Source of the DNA: Brevundimonas sp.
GTDB lineage: Bacteria; Pseudomonadota; Alphaproteobacteria; Caulobacterales; Caulobacteraceae
Direction: 5' to 3'
Assembly: GCF_030704825.1 (NCBI RefSeq)
Contig: NZ_JAUYNX010000018.1
Location: 1 to 45,372, forward strand
DNA length: 45,372 bases
The notes beneath the pieces were generated by a model. That model was given only the letters and a program-made list of their open reading frames with translations, made no database searches and was not told where the DNA came from. Position 1 is the stretch's first letter; the number at the start of each line of letters is the position of its first letter. Positions 25,201-33,970 of the stretch are shown here, piece by piece. A program made the position numbers and the translations under genes.

Positions 25201-27092
25201 TGCCCAAACTCCACCCCGTCGTCGCCGAGGTCACCGCCCGCATCGTCGAGCGCTCGCGGGCGACCCGGGCCGACTACATCCGTCGCATGGACGCCGCCCG
25301 CGACTCCGGCGCCGGCCGCGCCAAACTGTCCTGCGCCAACTGGGCCCACGCCTTCGCCGGCGCCCCGGTGAAGGACAAGCTCAACGCCATGTCGGGGACC
25401 CAGCCCAACGTCGGGGTGGTCACCGCCTATAACGACATGCTCTCGGCGCATCAGCCGTTCGAGCGCTTCCCGCAGATCATCCGCGATGCCGTGCGCGAGG
25501 TGAACGCCACCGCCCAGGTCGCCGGCGGCACGCCCGCCATGTGCGACGGCGTCACCCAGGGCCGTCCGGGCATGGAGCTGTCGCTGTTCAGCCGCGACCT
25601 GATCGCCATGTCGACCGGCGTCGGCCTGACCCACGACGCCTTCGACGCCGTCCTCGCCCTGGGCGTCTGCGACAAGATCGTGCCCGGCCTGTTCATGGGG
25701 TCGCTGGCCTTCGGCCACCTGCCCGTGGTCTTCGCCCCCGCCGGCCCCATGCCCTCCGGCATTCCCAACGCCGAAAAGGCCCGCGTCCGCGCCCTCTACG
25801 CCCAGAACCAGGTCGACCGCCGGACCCTGCTGGAAAGCGAGATCGGCAGCTACCATTCGCCGGGCACCTGCACCTTCTACGGCACCGCCAACTCCAACCA
25901 GATGATGATGGAGCTGGGCGGCCTGCACCTGCCCTCGACCGCCTTCGTCCATCCCGAGACGGGCCTGCGCGACGCCCTGACGGCGGCGGCGGCGAAGCGC
26001 GCCGTCGAACTGGCGCGGACCGGCCAGGGCCGGATGGCCGACGTCATCTCCGAGAAGTCGATCGTCAACATGATCGTGGCGCTTCTGGCCACCGGCGGCT
26101 CGACCAACCACGCCATCCATCTGGTCGCCATGGCCCGGGCGGCCGGCGTGCTGATCGACTGGACCGACATGGACCAGCTGTCCTCGGCCACCCCCCTGCT
26201 GGCCCGCGTCTATCCCAACGGCTCGGCCGATGTGAACGCCTTCCAGGCCGCCGGCGGCGTCGCCTTCGTGGCCCGCGAACTGGCCGGCGCCGGCCATATC
26301 CATTCGGACGTCGTCACCGTCATGGGCGAGGGCATCCATCACTATTTCCAGGAGCCGGTCATGATCGACGGCGAACTGGTCTGGAAGGACGGCGTCTGCG
26401 AAAGTCTGGACACGGACATTCTGCGCCCCGCCTCAAACCCCTTCGACACCGAGGGCGGCCTGCGCCTCGTCCAGGGCGATCTCGGCCGGGCCGTGATCAA
26501 GGTCTCGGCGGTCAAGCCGGAGAATCGCATCGTCCAGGCTCCCGCCGCCGTCTTCGAAACCCAGGAGGACGCGCTCCAGGCCTTCAAGGACGGCCGGCTG
26601 GACCGCGACGTGGTCGTCGTGCTGCGCTTCCAGGGCCCCATGGCCAACGGCATGCCCGAACTGCACAGCCTGTCGCCCGCCCTGTCCGTGCTCCAGGACA
26701 AGGGCTTCAAGGTCGCCTTCGTCACCGACGGCCGCATGTCCGGCGCCTCGGGCAAGACGCCGGCCGCCATCCACGTCTCGCCCGAGGCCCTGGCCGGCGG
26801 GCCGCTGGCCTATGTCCGCGACGGGGATGTCATCCGCCTGGACGCCGACGCGGGCGTCCTCTCGACGGTCGGTGCGCCCGGCCTGACCGCCCGCCCGCCC
26901 GCGCCCCGCTCGCGCGTCCATGCCGAAGGGTCCGCCTGGGGCTATGGCCGCGAACTGTTCGCCGCCTTCCGCCATCTGGTGTCGACGGCCGAGGAGGGCG
27001 CCTCGATCTGCTTCGGCCTGCCGGCGGGCGCCGCGGGTCACGCCGACACGCCCTCCGATCCGAACCTCGTCGACCGCGCGGTGGACGCGTGA
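25200..27092 (+). CDS. edd: 6-phosphogluconate dehydratase
   Basis: A 630-residue IlvD/Edd-family enzyme converting 6-phosphogluconate to KDPG. The ATG at 25200 overlaps the pgl stop and follows GGAGA at 8-base spacing; a GTG at 25182 in the same frame is less likely. The chain has the family N-terminus ([20 protein letters not shown]), the cluster-binding Cys regions [24 protein letters not shown] and [17 protein letters not shown], then [10 protein letters not shown] and [17 protein letters not shown] near the C-terminus. Edd carries an Fe-S cluster and belongs to the same operon in Caulobacter-type genomes. Confidence 0.96.
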   Translation: MPKLHPVVAEVTARIVERSRATRADYIRRMDAARDSGAGRAKLSCANWAHAFAGAPVKDKLNAMSGTQPNVGVVTAYNDMLSAHQPFERFPQIIRDAVREVNATAQVAGGTPAMCDGVTQGRPGMELSLFSRDLIAMSTGVGLTHDAFDAVLALGVCDKIVPGLFMGSLAFGHLPVVFAPAGPMPSGIPNAEKARVRALYAQNQVDRRTLLESEIGSYHSPGTCTFYGTANSNQMMMELGGLHLPSTAFVHPETGLRDALTAAAAKRAVELARTGQGRMADVISEKSIVNMIVALLATGGSTNHAIHLVAMARAAGVLIDWTDMDQLSSATPLLARVYPNGSADVNAFQAAGGVAFVARELAGAGHIHSDVVTVMGEGIHHYFQEPVMIDGELVWKDGVCESLDTDILRPASNPFDTEGGLRLVQGDLGRAVIKVSAVKPENRIVQAPAAVFETQEDALQAFKDGRLDRDVVVVLRFQGPMANGMPELHSLSPALSVLQDKGFKVAFVTDGRMSGASGKTPAAIHVSPEALAGGPLAYVRDGDVIRLDADAGVLSTVGAPGLTARPPAPRSRVHAEGSAWGYGRELFAAFRHLVSTAEEGASICFGLPAGAAGHADTPSDPNLVDRAVDA

Positions 27093-27172
27093 CGCCGATT
27101 CTCGCCACAACAGACCGCACGCCCCGCTCCGGCGGGAACGCGCGGCGAACGACAGGGAAATAGGGACCCTCC

Positions 27173-28150
27173 ATGACCGTCAACTGGGACAAGACCCTGC
27201 TCGTCGGCGACGTCGGCGGCACCAACGCCCGCTTCGCCCTGGCCCATATGGTCGAGGGCCGGCCGGTGCTCGAACACCATCAGAGCTTTCCGGCCTCGGA
27301 GCACCCGACCTTCCTCGGCGGGGTCAAGGCCTTCATCGACGGCTGCGAGATCAAGCCCACCGGCGGCGTCATCGCCGTGGCCGGGCCCGTCACCGACGGC
27401 GAGATCGATCTGACCAATTCGCCCTGGCGCGTGTCCGAGACCCAGCTGCAGACCCTCGGCCTGAATCCGGTCCGGCTGATCAACGATTTCGAGGCCCTGG
27501 CCTGGGGCGCCCCGGTCGTGCCCGCGGACATGCTGGCCTCGCTGGGCGGCCCTGCCGAGGGCGAGCCGCACACCGCCATCGCCGTGCTCGGCCCCGGCAC
27601 CGGCTTCGGCGTCTCGGCCCTGGCCCGCGACATCCACGGCAATGAGATCGCCATGCCCTCGGAAGGCGGCCACGCCTGTTTCGCCCCCGGCGATCCGATC
27701 GAGGACGAGATCCTGCGCATCCTGCGCCGCCGCTACGACCGCGTCTCGATCGAGCGGCTGATCTGCGGGCCCGGCCTGCTCAACATGCACCGGGCCCTGG
27801 CCGAGATCGACGGCCGCGAGACCCATATCGACGACCCGGCCCAGATCACCACCGAAGCGCTCGAGGACCATGACAGCCATTGCGGCGCCACCCTGGCCCG
27901 CTTCTGCGCCATCCTGGGCGCCGTGGCCGGCGACATCGCCCTGACCACCGGCGCGCGCGGCGGCGTCTTCATCGCCGGCGGCATCGCCCCGCGCATCCTG
28001 CCCTTCCTCAAGGCCAGCCCCTTCCGGGAGCGGTTCGAGCGCAAGGGCCGGTTCCAGGACTATATGGCGGCCATTCCGACGAATGTGATCCTGCACAAGC
28101 ACGCCGCCCTGCTGGGGGCCGCCAGGGTCGCCTTCGCCGACCTCGGGTGA
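27173..28150 (+). CDS. glk: Glucokinase
   Basis: A 325-residue bacterial glucokinase (group A, hexokinase/Hsp70 fold) that phosphorylates glucose to supply zwf. ATP motif LLVGDVGGTNARFAL (9-23), substrate region LTNSPWRVS and LINDFEALAWG, GPGTGFGVSAL, and EGGHACFAP follow in the usual order, ending with GGVFIAGGIAPRIL. The gap to edd is 80 bases with no hairpin of note, so it likely belongs to the same operon. The start is ATG 27173. Confidence 0.95.
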   Translation: MTVNWDKTLLVGDVGGTNARFALAHMVEGRPVLEHHQSFPASEHPTFLGGVKAFIDGCEIKPTGGVIAVAGPVTDGEIDLTNSPWRVSETQLQTLGLNPVRLINDFEALAWGAPVVPADMLASLGGPAEGEPHTAIAVLGPGTGFGVSALARDIHGNEIAMPSEGGHACFAPGDPIEDEILRILRRRYDRVSIERLICGPGLLNMHRALAEIDGRETHIDDPAQITTEALEDHDSHCGATLARFCAILGAVAGDIALTTGARGGVFIAGGIAPRILPFLKASPFRERFERKGRFQDYMAAIPTNVILHKHAALLGAARVAFADLG

Positions 28151-28171
28151 GGTTCCAACACAAATTTCTCA

Positions 28172-28233
28172 CGCCGCCGTGAACCCCGGCGGCGCGGCGG
28201 AGTTATGGGGTTTCCACCTTTGGAAGGATATCC
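28172..28233 (+). promoter_or_regulatory. Palindromes around the leader and ribosome-binding site of the small lipoprotein gene
   Basis: CGCCGCCG (28172-28179) and CGGCGGCG (28187-28194) form a GC-rich 8-bp hairpin 22 bases after the glk stop, without a following T-run. Further on TTCCA (28212-28216) pairs with TGGAA (28221-28225), directly abutted by the palindrome GGATATCC (28226-28233). The ribosome-binding AAGGA (28224-28228) straddles these two palindromes. Structure control of translation is possible; no ligand class is recognised. Confidence 0.4.
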
Positions 28234-28235
28234 TC

Positions 28236-28496
28236 ATGCGTAAACTGATCACCGCCGCCGCCGCCCTCTTCGCCGTCGCCGGGCTCGCCGCCTGCGAAAG
28301 CCAGGCCGACAAGACCGCCGAGGTCCAGGCGGACGCCCTCGAGGAGCAGGCCGCCGCCGCGCCGACGGAAGCCGCCGAAACGGCCCTGAACGAAAAGGCC
28401 GACGCGATCGAGCAGCAAGCCGGCAACGCCGACGGCGGCATGACCACCGAGAACACCCCGAACACCTCGCCCTCGGCCGCCAACCCCGGCCAGTAA
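28236..28496 (+). CDS. Small Ala/Glu-rich lipoprotein
   Basis: An 86-residue protein with a lipoprotein signal (MRKLITAAAALFAVAGLAAC, Cys at 20). The mature part is acidic and Ala-rich, helical in character (KTAEVQADALEEQAAAAPTE), with a Gly/Asn/Pro-rich tail. ATG 28236 follows AAGGA by 7 bases. I do not recognise a named family; it resembles small Caulobacterales envelope lipoproteins. A strong terminator follows, so transcription ends here, either for the glk operon or for a separate transcript. Confidence 0.75.
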   Translation: MRKLITAAAALFAVAGLAACESQADKTAEVQADALEEQAAAAPTEAAETALNEKADAIEQQAGNADGGMTTENTPNTSPSAANPGQ

Positions 28497-28538
28497 GGCG
28501 ATCCGCCGGGCGTCTTGCCCCGGCTGTCGAACGGTCAG

Positions 28539-28566
28539 CCCCCGTCGCGCTCGCGGCGGGGGTTTT
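28539..28566 (+). terminator. Rho-independent terminator after the small lipoprotein gene
   Basis: CCCCCGTCGC (28539-28548) pairs over ten bases (one G-T) with GCGGCGGGGG (28553-28562) around a four-base loop, followed directly by TTTT (28563-28566). It lies 43 bases after the stop. This is the clearest intrinsic terminator in the window. Confidence 0.85.
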
Positions 28567-28611
28567 CCATGCCGGCTTCGGACGGCGCGAGCGGCCGCCC
28601 GGGGCCGGGCG

Positions 28612-28998
28612 TCAGTCGACGCACAGGGTGGCCTCGGCCCTGCCGTCCTCCACCCGGGTGAAACAGCCGAACGAATTGTTGTCGGCCTGGCACTGGCCGA
28701 CCGCCGCCGCGCCCGCCGCCGGACGCCGGGTGACGTCCGCGACCCGGCACTCGCCGGCGCACTGGTCGCCGTCGGTGCAGCGCTTGCCGGCGTCGGCGTA
28801 GGGCGCCACGCACTGCATGGTCTGCATCCGGCCGACCGGCTGCATCCGCCCACCGCGGGCCAGACAGTCCGCCGCCGTGGGGCTCTCGGGAACCGCCACC
28901 GGCGCGGGCTCGTCTCCGAAGCCCAGATCGCCCTTTTCGGGAACGGGCTGGCAGGCGGCCGCCAGCAGCAGAGCCGCGGCCATCGCAAGACGCTTCAT
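28612..28998 (-). CDS. Cys-rich lipoprotein, unknown function
   Basis: A 128-residue lipoprotein ([16 protein letters not shown], acylated Cys16). The mature part has eight further cysteines (45, 63, 74, 80, 84, 103, 112, 126), an even number compatible with four disulfides in the periplasm. Blocks [19 protein letters not shown] and NNSFGCF look like a conserved small family in Alphaproteobacteria, but I cannot name it. The start overlaps the stop of hmgA by four bases, so it is translated from the hmgA message; a shared function is not evident. Confidence 0.72.
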   Translation of the reverse strand: MKRLAMAAALLLAAACQPVPEKGDLGFGDEPAPVAVPESPTAADCLARGGRMQPVGRMQTMQCVAPYADAGKRCTDGDQCAGECRVADVTRRPAAGAAAVGQCQADNNSFGCFTRVEDGRAEATLCVD

Positions 28999-30293
28999 TC
29001 CACCTGTCCCTTCCGGAATCCCGTCCAGACGTCGTCATAGTCCAGTTGCATGGTCGGCGAGAGTTGCGCCCATTCCGTGGTCCGGATCGGCAGGCGCGTC
29101 TCGAACATGAAGGCCAGGGTGTTCTCGATCTTCACCGGCTTGAGGTCCGCCGCCACGGCCTTGTCGTAGGACGCCTGATCCGGCCCGTGGCCGCTCATGC
29201 AATTGTGCAGCGACGCGCCGCCGGGGGCGAATCCGCCCTCCTTGGCGTCGTACTCGCCGGTCACCAGACCCATGAACTCGCTCATGACATTCCGGTGGAA
29301 CCACGGCGGGCGGAAGGTCTCCTCGGCCACCATCCAGCGCGGCGGGAAGATGACGAAGTCGCAATTGGCCGTGCCCGGCGTGTCGCTGGGCGAGGTCAGG
29401 ACGGTGAAGATCGACGGGTCCGGGTGATCGTAGCTGACCGTGCCGATCGTGTTGAACAGGGCCGTGTCGTATTTGTACGGCGCGTTGTTGCCGTGCCAGG
29501 CCACGACGTCGAACGGGCTATGGTCGAAGCGCGTGACGTACAGCCGTCCGCCGAATTTCTGCACGCATTCGGTGGGCCGGTCGAGATCCTCGAAGGCCGC
29601 GACGGGGGTCTGGAAATCGCGCGGATTGGCCAGGCCGTTCGAGCCGATCGGCCCCAGGTCCGGCAGGCGGAAGGCGGCGCCGTAGTTCTCGCAGACATAG
29701 CCCCGGATCGGCCCGGAACATTCGACGCGGAACCGCACGCCGCGTGGGATGACCACGATCTCGCCGGGCCGGGCCTCGATGCGTCCCATCTCCGTGACAA
29801 AAACCTGATCTCCCAGCTGTGGGACAATCAGCAACTCTCCGTCGGCGCAGTAGAAGACGCGATCCGTCATCGACCGGTTGGCGGCGTACAGATGGATGCC
29901 GACGCCCGACAGCGCCTCGGCGTCGCCCGTGCCGCCATAGGTGACCAGCCCCTCGACCCAGTCGGTCGGCGCGTCCGGAAGCGGCAGCGGGTCCCAGCGC
30001 ATGCGGTTGGGCGACGGCGGCGCCTCGTGGAACGGCCCCGACCGCACCCGGCCCTGGGCGAACGGCTGATAGGCCGGATGCTGCGCCGATGGCCGCAGCC
30101 GGTACAGCCACGACCGCCGGTTCTCGGACCGGGGGGCGGTGAACGCCGTCCCGGACAACTGCTCCGCATACAGCCCCATCGGCGTCCGCTGCGGCGAATT
30201 GCGACCCTCGGGCAGGGCGCCGGCCACGGCCTCCGTGGCGAAATGGTTGCCGAAGCCCGGCATATAGGCAGGCGCGTTGGCTCGCGTCGTCAT
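28995..30293 (-). CDS. hmgA: Homogentisate 1,2-dioxygenase
   Basis: A 432-residue Fe(II) ring-cleavage enzyme that converts homogentisate to maleylacetoacetate in tyrosine and phenylalanine breakdown. It begins with the family signature [19 protein letters not shown] (10-28). The metal site is in [15 protein letters not shown] (His and Glu) and NCMSGHGPD (second His). [19 protein letters not shown] is the cupin core. Length is standard. It is followed by an overlapping Cys-rich lipoprotein gene; acyl-CoA dehydrogenase genes lie upstream on the same strand. No fumarylacetoacetase or maylacetoacetate isomerase gene is in the window. Confidence 0.96.
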   Translation of the reverse strand: MTTRANAPAYMPGFGNHFATEAVAGALPEGRNSPQRTPMGLYAEQLSGTAFTAPRSENRRSWLYRLRPSAQHPAYQPFAQGRVRSGPFHEAPPSPNRMRWDPLPLPDAPTDWVEGLVTYGGTGDAEALSGVGIHLYAANRSMTDRVFYCADGELLIVPQLGDQVFVTEMGRIEARPGEIVVIPRGVRFRVECSGPIRGYVCENYGAAFRLPDLGPIGSNGLANPRDFQTPVAAFEDLDRPTECVQKFGGRLYVTRFDHSPFDVVAWHGNNAPYKYDTALFNTIGTVSYDHPDPSIFTVLTSPSDTPGTANCDFVIFPPRWMVAEETFRPPWFHRNVMSEFMGLVTGEYDAKEGGFAPGGASLHNCMSGHGPDQASYDKAVAADLKPVKIENTLAFMFETRLPIRTTEWAQLSPTMQLDYDDVWTGFRKGQVE

Positions 30294-30350
30294 GGCGTTT
30301 CTCCCTGACTACGATCTAGGACAGGGCTGACCGGATGGCCACTCCGGCGT

Positions 30351-30368
30351 GACCCGGAGGCCCGGGTC
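30351..30368. other. Short hairpin between acyl-CoA dehydrogenase and hmgA
   Basis: GACCCGG (30351-30357) and CCGGGTC (30362-30368) make a perfect 7-bp stem with a four-base loop, placed at the end of the acyl-CoA dehydrogenase gene on the minus strand. There is no T-run, so it is at best a weak attenuator or mRNA-end element separating this gene from hmgA. Confidence 0.35.
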
Positions 30369-31485
30369 AGAACCCCTGCGCCCGCGCCATCCGCTCCTGA
30401 TGGAAGCCTGCGTCGCCCAGCAGTTCGTTCAGCACCCGCACCCGCTTCATGAACAGGCCGACGTCGAACTCGTCGGTCATGCCGACGCCGCCGTGCATCT
30501 GCACCGCTTCCTGCACGGCCAGTTCGGCGACGCGCCCGGCCTTGGCCTTGGCCACCGACACCACCAGACCCGCGTCCGGACGCCCGGCGTCCAGCGCCGT
30601 CAGCGCGCCCATCGCCGCCGCCCGCGCGATCTCGATCTCCGAGAACAGATGCGCCGCCCGGTGCTGCAGGGCCTGGAATTCGCCGATCAGCCGGCCGAAC
30701 TGCTTGCGCGTCCGCAGATAGGCCATCGTCGTCTGGAAGGCTTGGTCCCCGGCCCCGTTCAGCGACGCCGCCGCGCAGGCCCGGCCCAGGTTCAGCGCCC
30801 CCTCCAGCAGGGCCTCGCCGCCGTCGACCGACCCGATCACCGCGTCCGCGTCGACCTCGACATCCGTCAGCGTCACCCGCGCCGCATTGTGGGCGTCGAC
30901 CATGACCGTCCGCTCGATCTCGACCCCCGCCGTCTTTGGATCGACGAGGAACAGGGTCAGGCCGTTTTCCGTCCGCGCCGCCACGATCAGGGCGTCCGCC
31001 ACATGGCCGTCCAGCACGAACCCCTTGGCGCCGTTCAGCCGGAAGCCGTTGCCCGATCGCTCCGCCACGGTCGCGATCCGCGCCGGCGCGTGCTTGGCGC
31101 CCTCGTCCACCGCCAGCGAGACGATCGCCTCGCCCGCCGCGATCCGCGGCAGCCAGGCCGCCTGCTGTTCGGCCGATCCGCCCTTCAGCACCGTCGCCGA
31201 CAGCACCCCCGAGCCGAGGAAGGGCGACGGCGTCAGCGTCCGCCCCAGCGCCTCGGCCATCACCCCGGCCTCGACCGCGCCGAGCCCCGAGCCGCCATGT
31301 TCGTCGGGGATGATGACGCCCGCGAACCCCATCTCGCCAAACGCCCGCCACAGGTCGCGCGACACCCCGTCCGGATCGCGGCTGTCGCGCAGCTTGCGCA
31401 GGTGGGCGATCGGCGCGTGCTCGTTGAGAAAGCCGTCCGCGGCCTCCTTCAGCATCGTCTGCTCTTCGGTCAGGATCAGGGGCAT
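30367..31485 (-). CDS. Acyl-CoA dehydrogenase
   Basis: A 372-residue flavin acyl-CoA dehydrogenase. It starts MPLILTEEQTMLKEAADGFL, then GFAGVIIPDEHGGSGLGAVE, the middle beta domain (VSLAVDEGAKHAP), and the C-terminal helical domain TRKQFGRLIGEFQALQH and EAVQMHGGVGMTDEFDVGLF. The usual FAD-contact SEPxAGSD segment is replaced by ISLAVDEGAK, a divergence often seen in the partner subunit of paired acyl-CoA dehydrogenases. It follows a second acyl-CoA dehydrogenase gene by four bases, so the two may make one heteromeric enzyme. The substrate is unknown. Confidence 0.85.
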   Translation of the reverse strand: MPLILTEEQTMLKEAADGFLNEHAPIAHLRKLRDSRDPDGVSRDLWRAFGEMGFAGVIIPDEHGGSGLGAVEAGVMAEALGRTLTPSPFLGSGVLSATVLKGGSAEQQAAWLPRIAAGEAIVSLAVDEGAKHAPARIATVAERSGNGFRLNGAKGFVLDGHVADALIVAARTENGLTLFLVDPKTAGVEIERTVMVDAHNAARVTLTDVEVDADAVIGSVDGGEALLEGALNLGRACAAASLNGAGDQAFQTTMAYLRTRKQFGRLIGEFQALQHRAAHLFSEIEIARAAAMGALTALDAGRPDAGLVVSVAKAKAGRVAELAVQEAVQMHGGVGMTDEFDVGLFMKRVRVLNELLGDAGFHQERMARAQGF

Positions 31486-31489
31486 GGGC

Positions 31490-32674
31490 TCAGGCTCCCG
31501 GAAGCTGAAGCAGGTGTTTGGCGATGATGTTCAACTGCACCTCCGAGGTCCCGCCCTCGATCGAATTGGCCTTGGTCCGCAGCCAGTCGCGCGCCGCCTT
31601 GCCGCCCCGCGACCGCTCGCCTTCCCACTCCAGCGCGTCCGAGCCGCCCGCCGCCATCAGCAACTCGTGCCGCCGCTTGTTCAGTTCCGATCCGTAGTAT
31701 TTCAGCATCGAGGCGATGGCCGGATGGGCCTGACCCGCCTTCACCTGATCCCCGGTCCGCTCCATGGCCAGGCGGAAGGCGGCGGCGTCGACTTCCAGCT
31801 CGGCGATCCGTGCCCGGAGCATCGGCTCGTCCAGCCGGCCCTCGTCATCGATCCCGATCGATCCCGTCGCCACCTGGCCCAGCGGCCGGCCGCCGCCGAC
31901 CTCGCCCATGGCCCCGATCATGGTCCGCTCATGCGCCAGCAGATGCTTGGCCACGTCCCAGCCGCGGTTCTGCGTCCCGACCAGATTGGCCTTCTCCACC
32001 CGCACGTCGTCGAAGAAGGTCTCGCAGAACGGGCTCTTGCCCGAAATCAGGGTGATCGGCCGCGTGCTCACGCCCTTGGTCGTCATATCGAACAGGACGA
32101 AGGAGATGCCCAGATGCTTGGGCGCCGCCGGATCGGTGCGCACCAGGCAGAAGATCCAGTCGGCCTTGTCGGCGTAGCTGGTCCAGACCTTCTGGCCGTT
32201 GACGATCCAGTGGTCGCCCCGATCCTCGGCCCGCGTCTGGATCGCCGCCAGATCGGACCCCGCGCCCGGCTCGGAATAGCCCTGGCACCAGCGGATCTCG
32301 CCGCGCACGATTTCCGGCAGGAAGCGCTGCTTCTGTTCCTCGGTGCCGAAGGCCAGCAGGGCCGGCCCCAGCATCCAGACCCCGAAACTGGCCAGCGGCG
32401 CCTGGGCGACGATCCGGCGCATCTCGGAGGCCAGCACCTTGGCCTGTTCGCGGCTCAGTCCGCCGCCGCCGTATTCGGCCGGCCATTCCGGCGCGGTCCA
32501 GCCGCGCGCGCCCATCCGCTCCAGCCAGACCTTGTGCGCCGGCGTCGGATAGACGGCGTTCCGCCCGCCCCAGACCCGGTCCTCGTCGCTCTCCACCGGC
32601 CCACGGCATTCCTTCGGGCAATTGGCCTCCAGCCAGGCGCGGGTCTCGGCGCGGAAGGTGTCCAGGTCGGCCAT
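31490..32674 (-). CDS. Acyl-CoA dehydrogenase
   Basis: A 394-residue acyl-CoA dehydrogenase with the complete flavin-binding motif YSEPGAGSDLA (about 130-140), WTSYADKADWIFCLVR, and GGTSEVQLNIIAKHLLQLPG at the C-terminus. I place the start at ATG 32674 (MADLDTFRAETRAWLEANCP), the normal N-terminus, although the frame is open 20 codons further. FadE-like enzymes of this kind pass electrons to ETF. It is upstream of, and nearly contiguous with, the second dehydrogenase. Degradation of steroid, branched or aromatic acyl-CoAs is possible; the gene itself does not say. Confidence 0.87.
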   Translation of the reverse strand: MADLDTFRAETRAWLEANCPKECRGPVESDEDRVWGGRNAVYPTPAHKVWLERMGARGWTAPEWPAEYGGGGLSREQAKVLASEMRRIVAQAPLASFGVWMLGPALLAFGTEEQKQRFLPEIVRGEIRWCQGYSEPGAGSDLAAIQTRAEDRGDHWIVNGQKVWTSYADKADWIFCLVRTDPAAPKHLGISFVLFDMTTKGVSTRPITLISGKSPFCETFFDDVRVEKANLVGTQNRGWDVAKHLLAHERTMIGAMGEVGGGRPLGQVATGSIGIDDEGRLDEPMLRARIAELEVDAAAFRLAMERTGDQVKAGQAHPAIASMLKYYGSELNKRRHELLMAAGGSDALEWEGERSRGGKAARDWLRTKANSIEGGTSEVQLNIIAKHLLQLPGA

Positions 32675-32746
32675 GCGTGCATCTCCATCCGCGTCCGGTC
32701 GACAGCGTCTCACGGATGACGTTGCGTCAGGCAAGAGCCTTGCCGG

Positions 32747-33004
32747 CTACTTCCCGCCCGGCAGGAACGGCGAAAAGGTGATCACCGTGAAGGTGTCGCG
32801 GATATTGGCCCGGGTCTGCACCGACTTCGTCACGAAGGTCCCGATGTCCATGTCCTTCGGAAGCTGGAATTTGGCCAGCAGGTCGTACTGGCCCGAGGTC
32901 GAATAGACCTCCGAGACGTATTCGACATTGTCGACCATGTCGGCCGCCACGTCGTTGGCGTGGCCCAGCTCGCATTTGATGAAGACGAAGATGGCGGTCA
33001 TCAT
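32747..33004 (-). CDS. Stand-alone RAM (Lrp/AsnC ligand-binding) domain protein
   Basis: An 85-residue protein equal to the C-terminal effector domain of Lrp/AsnC regulators with no helix-turn-helix. It begins M(M)TAIFVFIKCELGHANDVA, followed by VEYVSEVYSTSGQYDLLAKF and TVQTRANIRDTFT-like strands (here SVQTRANIRDTFTVITF). Such proteins bind amino acids or related ligands and form ring assemblies; they do not bind DNA themselves. Two adjacent ATGs (33004, 33001) are possible starts. It lies upstream of the acyl-CoA dehydrogenases with a 72-base gap and is divergent to the hydrolase gene. Confidence 0.85.
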   Translation of the reverse strand: MMTAIFVFIKCELGHANDVAADMVDNVEYVSEVYSTSGQYDLLAKFQLPKDMDIGTFVTKSVQTRANIRDTFTVITFSPFLPGGK

Positions 33005-33050
33005 GGCGGCGGTCCTTCCGGGTGTCGGACGGTGTCTAGCGGATGATGGC

Positions 33051-33860
33051 GTGACGGGTAAGAGCGTCGACTACGAAGCCGAATACAACAACCGCGCCCG
33101 CGTGCCCGACCATCCGGCGGTGATGCAGCGCTGGCGCGAAACCGCCGGGGCCGCCCGCGCCGCCCGGCCGCCCATCGAGATCGCCTACGGCCCCGGCCCG
33201 CGCGAGGTCATGGACCTGTTCGAGGCCGGCCCCGACGCCCCGGCCGCCGTCTTCCTGCACGGCGGCTACTGGCAGGCGCTGGACAAGAGCTGGTTCTCCG
33301 GCCTCGCCCCGGCCCTCAACGCCCACGGCGTCAGCCTCGCCATCCCCTCCTACGACCTGGCCCCCGCCGTCCGCCTCGGCGTGATCCTGCGTCAGGTCCG
33401 CGCCGCCGTCGAAACCATTCGCCGGCGCACCGGCGTCCGCCCGGTCGTCTTCGGCCACTCCGCCGGCGGCCACATGGCCGCCTGCATGCTGTCCGAGGGC
33501 CGCGCCTCCGCCGCCGTGGCCGTCAGCGGCGTCTTCGACCTCGCCCCCCTGATCCCGACCTCGCTGAACACGGCCCTCGACCTCGACGACCGCGAGGCCG
33601 CGGCCCTGTCGCCGGTCCACTGGCCCGTCCCCGACGGCTCGACCCCCGGCGGCACGGTGCTGGACTGTATCGTCGGCGCCGACGAGAGCCCGGAATTCCT
33701 GCGCCAGTCGCGCACGATGGCCGACCTGTGGGGCGCCCGGGGCGTCGAGACCCGCTACGAGGCCCTGCCCGGCCTCAACCATTTCACCGTGCTGGATCCG
33801 TTGTTCGACGCGGACAGCGGCCTGGTCCGGCGGATCGCGGCCCTGGCGCGCCCGGGCTGA
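33051..33860 (+). CDS. Alpha/beta hydrolase, kynurenine formamidase-like
   Basis: A 269-residue hydrolase starting at GTG 33051. The oxyanion motif HGGYW (70-74), the elbow GHSAGGH (Ser137), the acid region VGADESPEF and a late His in GLNHFTV are those of arylformamidase-type alpha/beta hydrolases, which open N-formylkynurenine in tryptophan breakdown. The N-terminal EAEYNNRARVPDHPAVMQRW is also characteristic of this group. The neighbouring hmgA makes an aromatic-amino-acid context. Carbamate- or ester-hydrolysing relatives exist, so the substrate is not certain. Confidence 0.78.
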   Translation: MTGKSVDYEAEYNNRARVPDHPAVMQRWRETAGAARAARPPIEIAYGPGPREVMDLFEAGPDAPAAVFLHGGYWQALDKSWFSGLAPALNAHGVSLAIPSYDLAPAVRLGVILRQVRAAVETIRRRTGVRPVVFGHSAGGHMAACMLSEGRASAAVAVSGVFDLAPLIPTSLNTALDLDDREAAALSPVHWPVPDGSTPGGTVLDCIVGADESPEFLRQSRTMADLWGARGVETRYEALPGLNHFTVLDPLFDADSGLVRRIAALARPG

Positions 33861-33970
33861 TGCGGGGTTTGACGTCCGGAGGTGCTAGGCTGGCGTCCTG
33901 ACGGCCCGGGCTCGCCTCCGGACCGCGCCGCGCCCCGGGGGCAGGCGATCCGCCGGCTCCGGGAGCGTGC

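Noticed and set aside
33869..33891. A TTGACG...GCTAGGCT promoter before the Cys-motif membrane protein
   Set aside because: The elements look like the Caulobacter housekeeping consensus, but the spacing (8 bases) is too short, so I do not call it.
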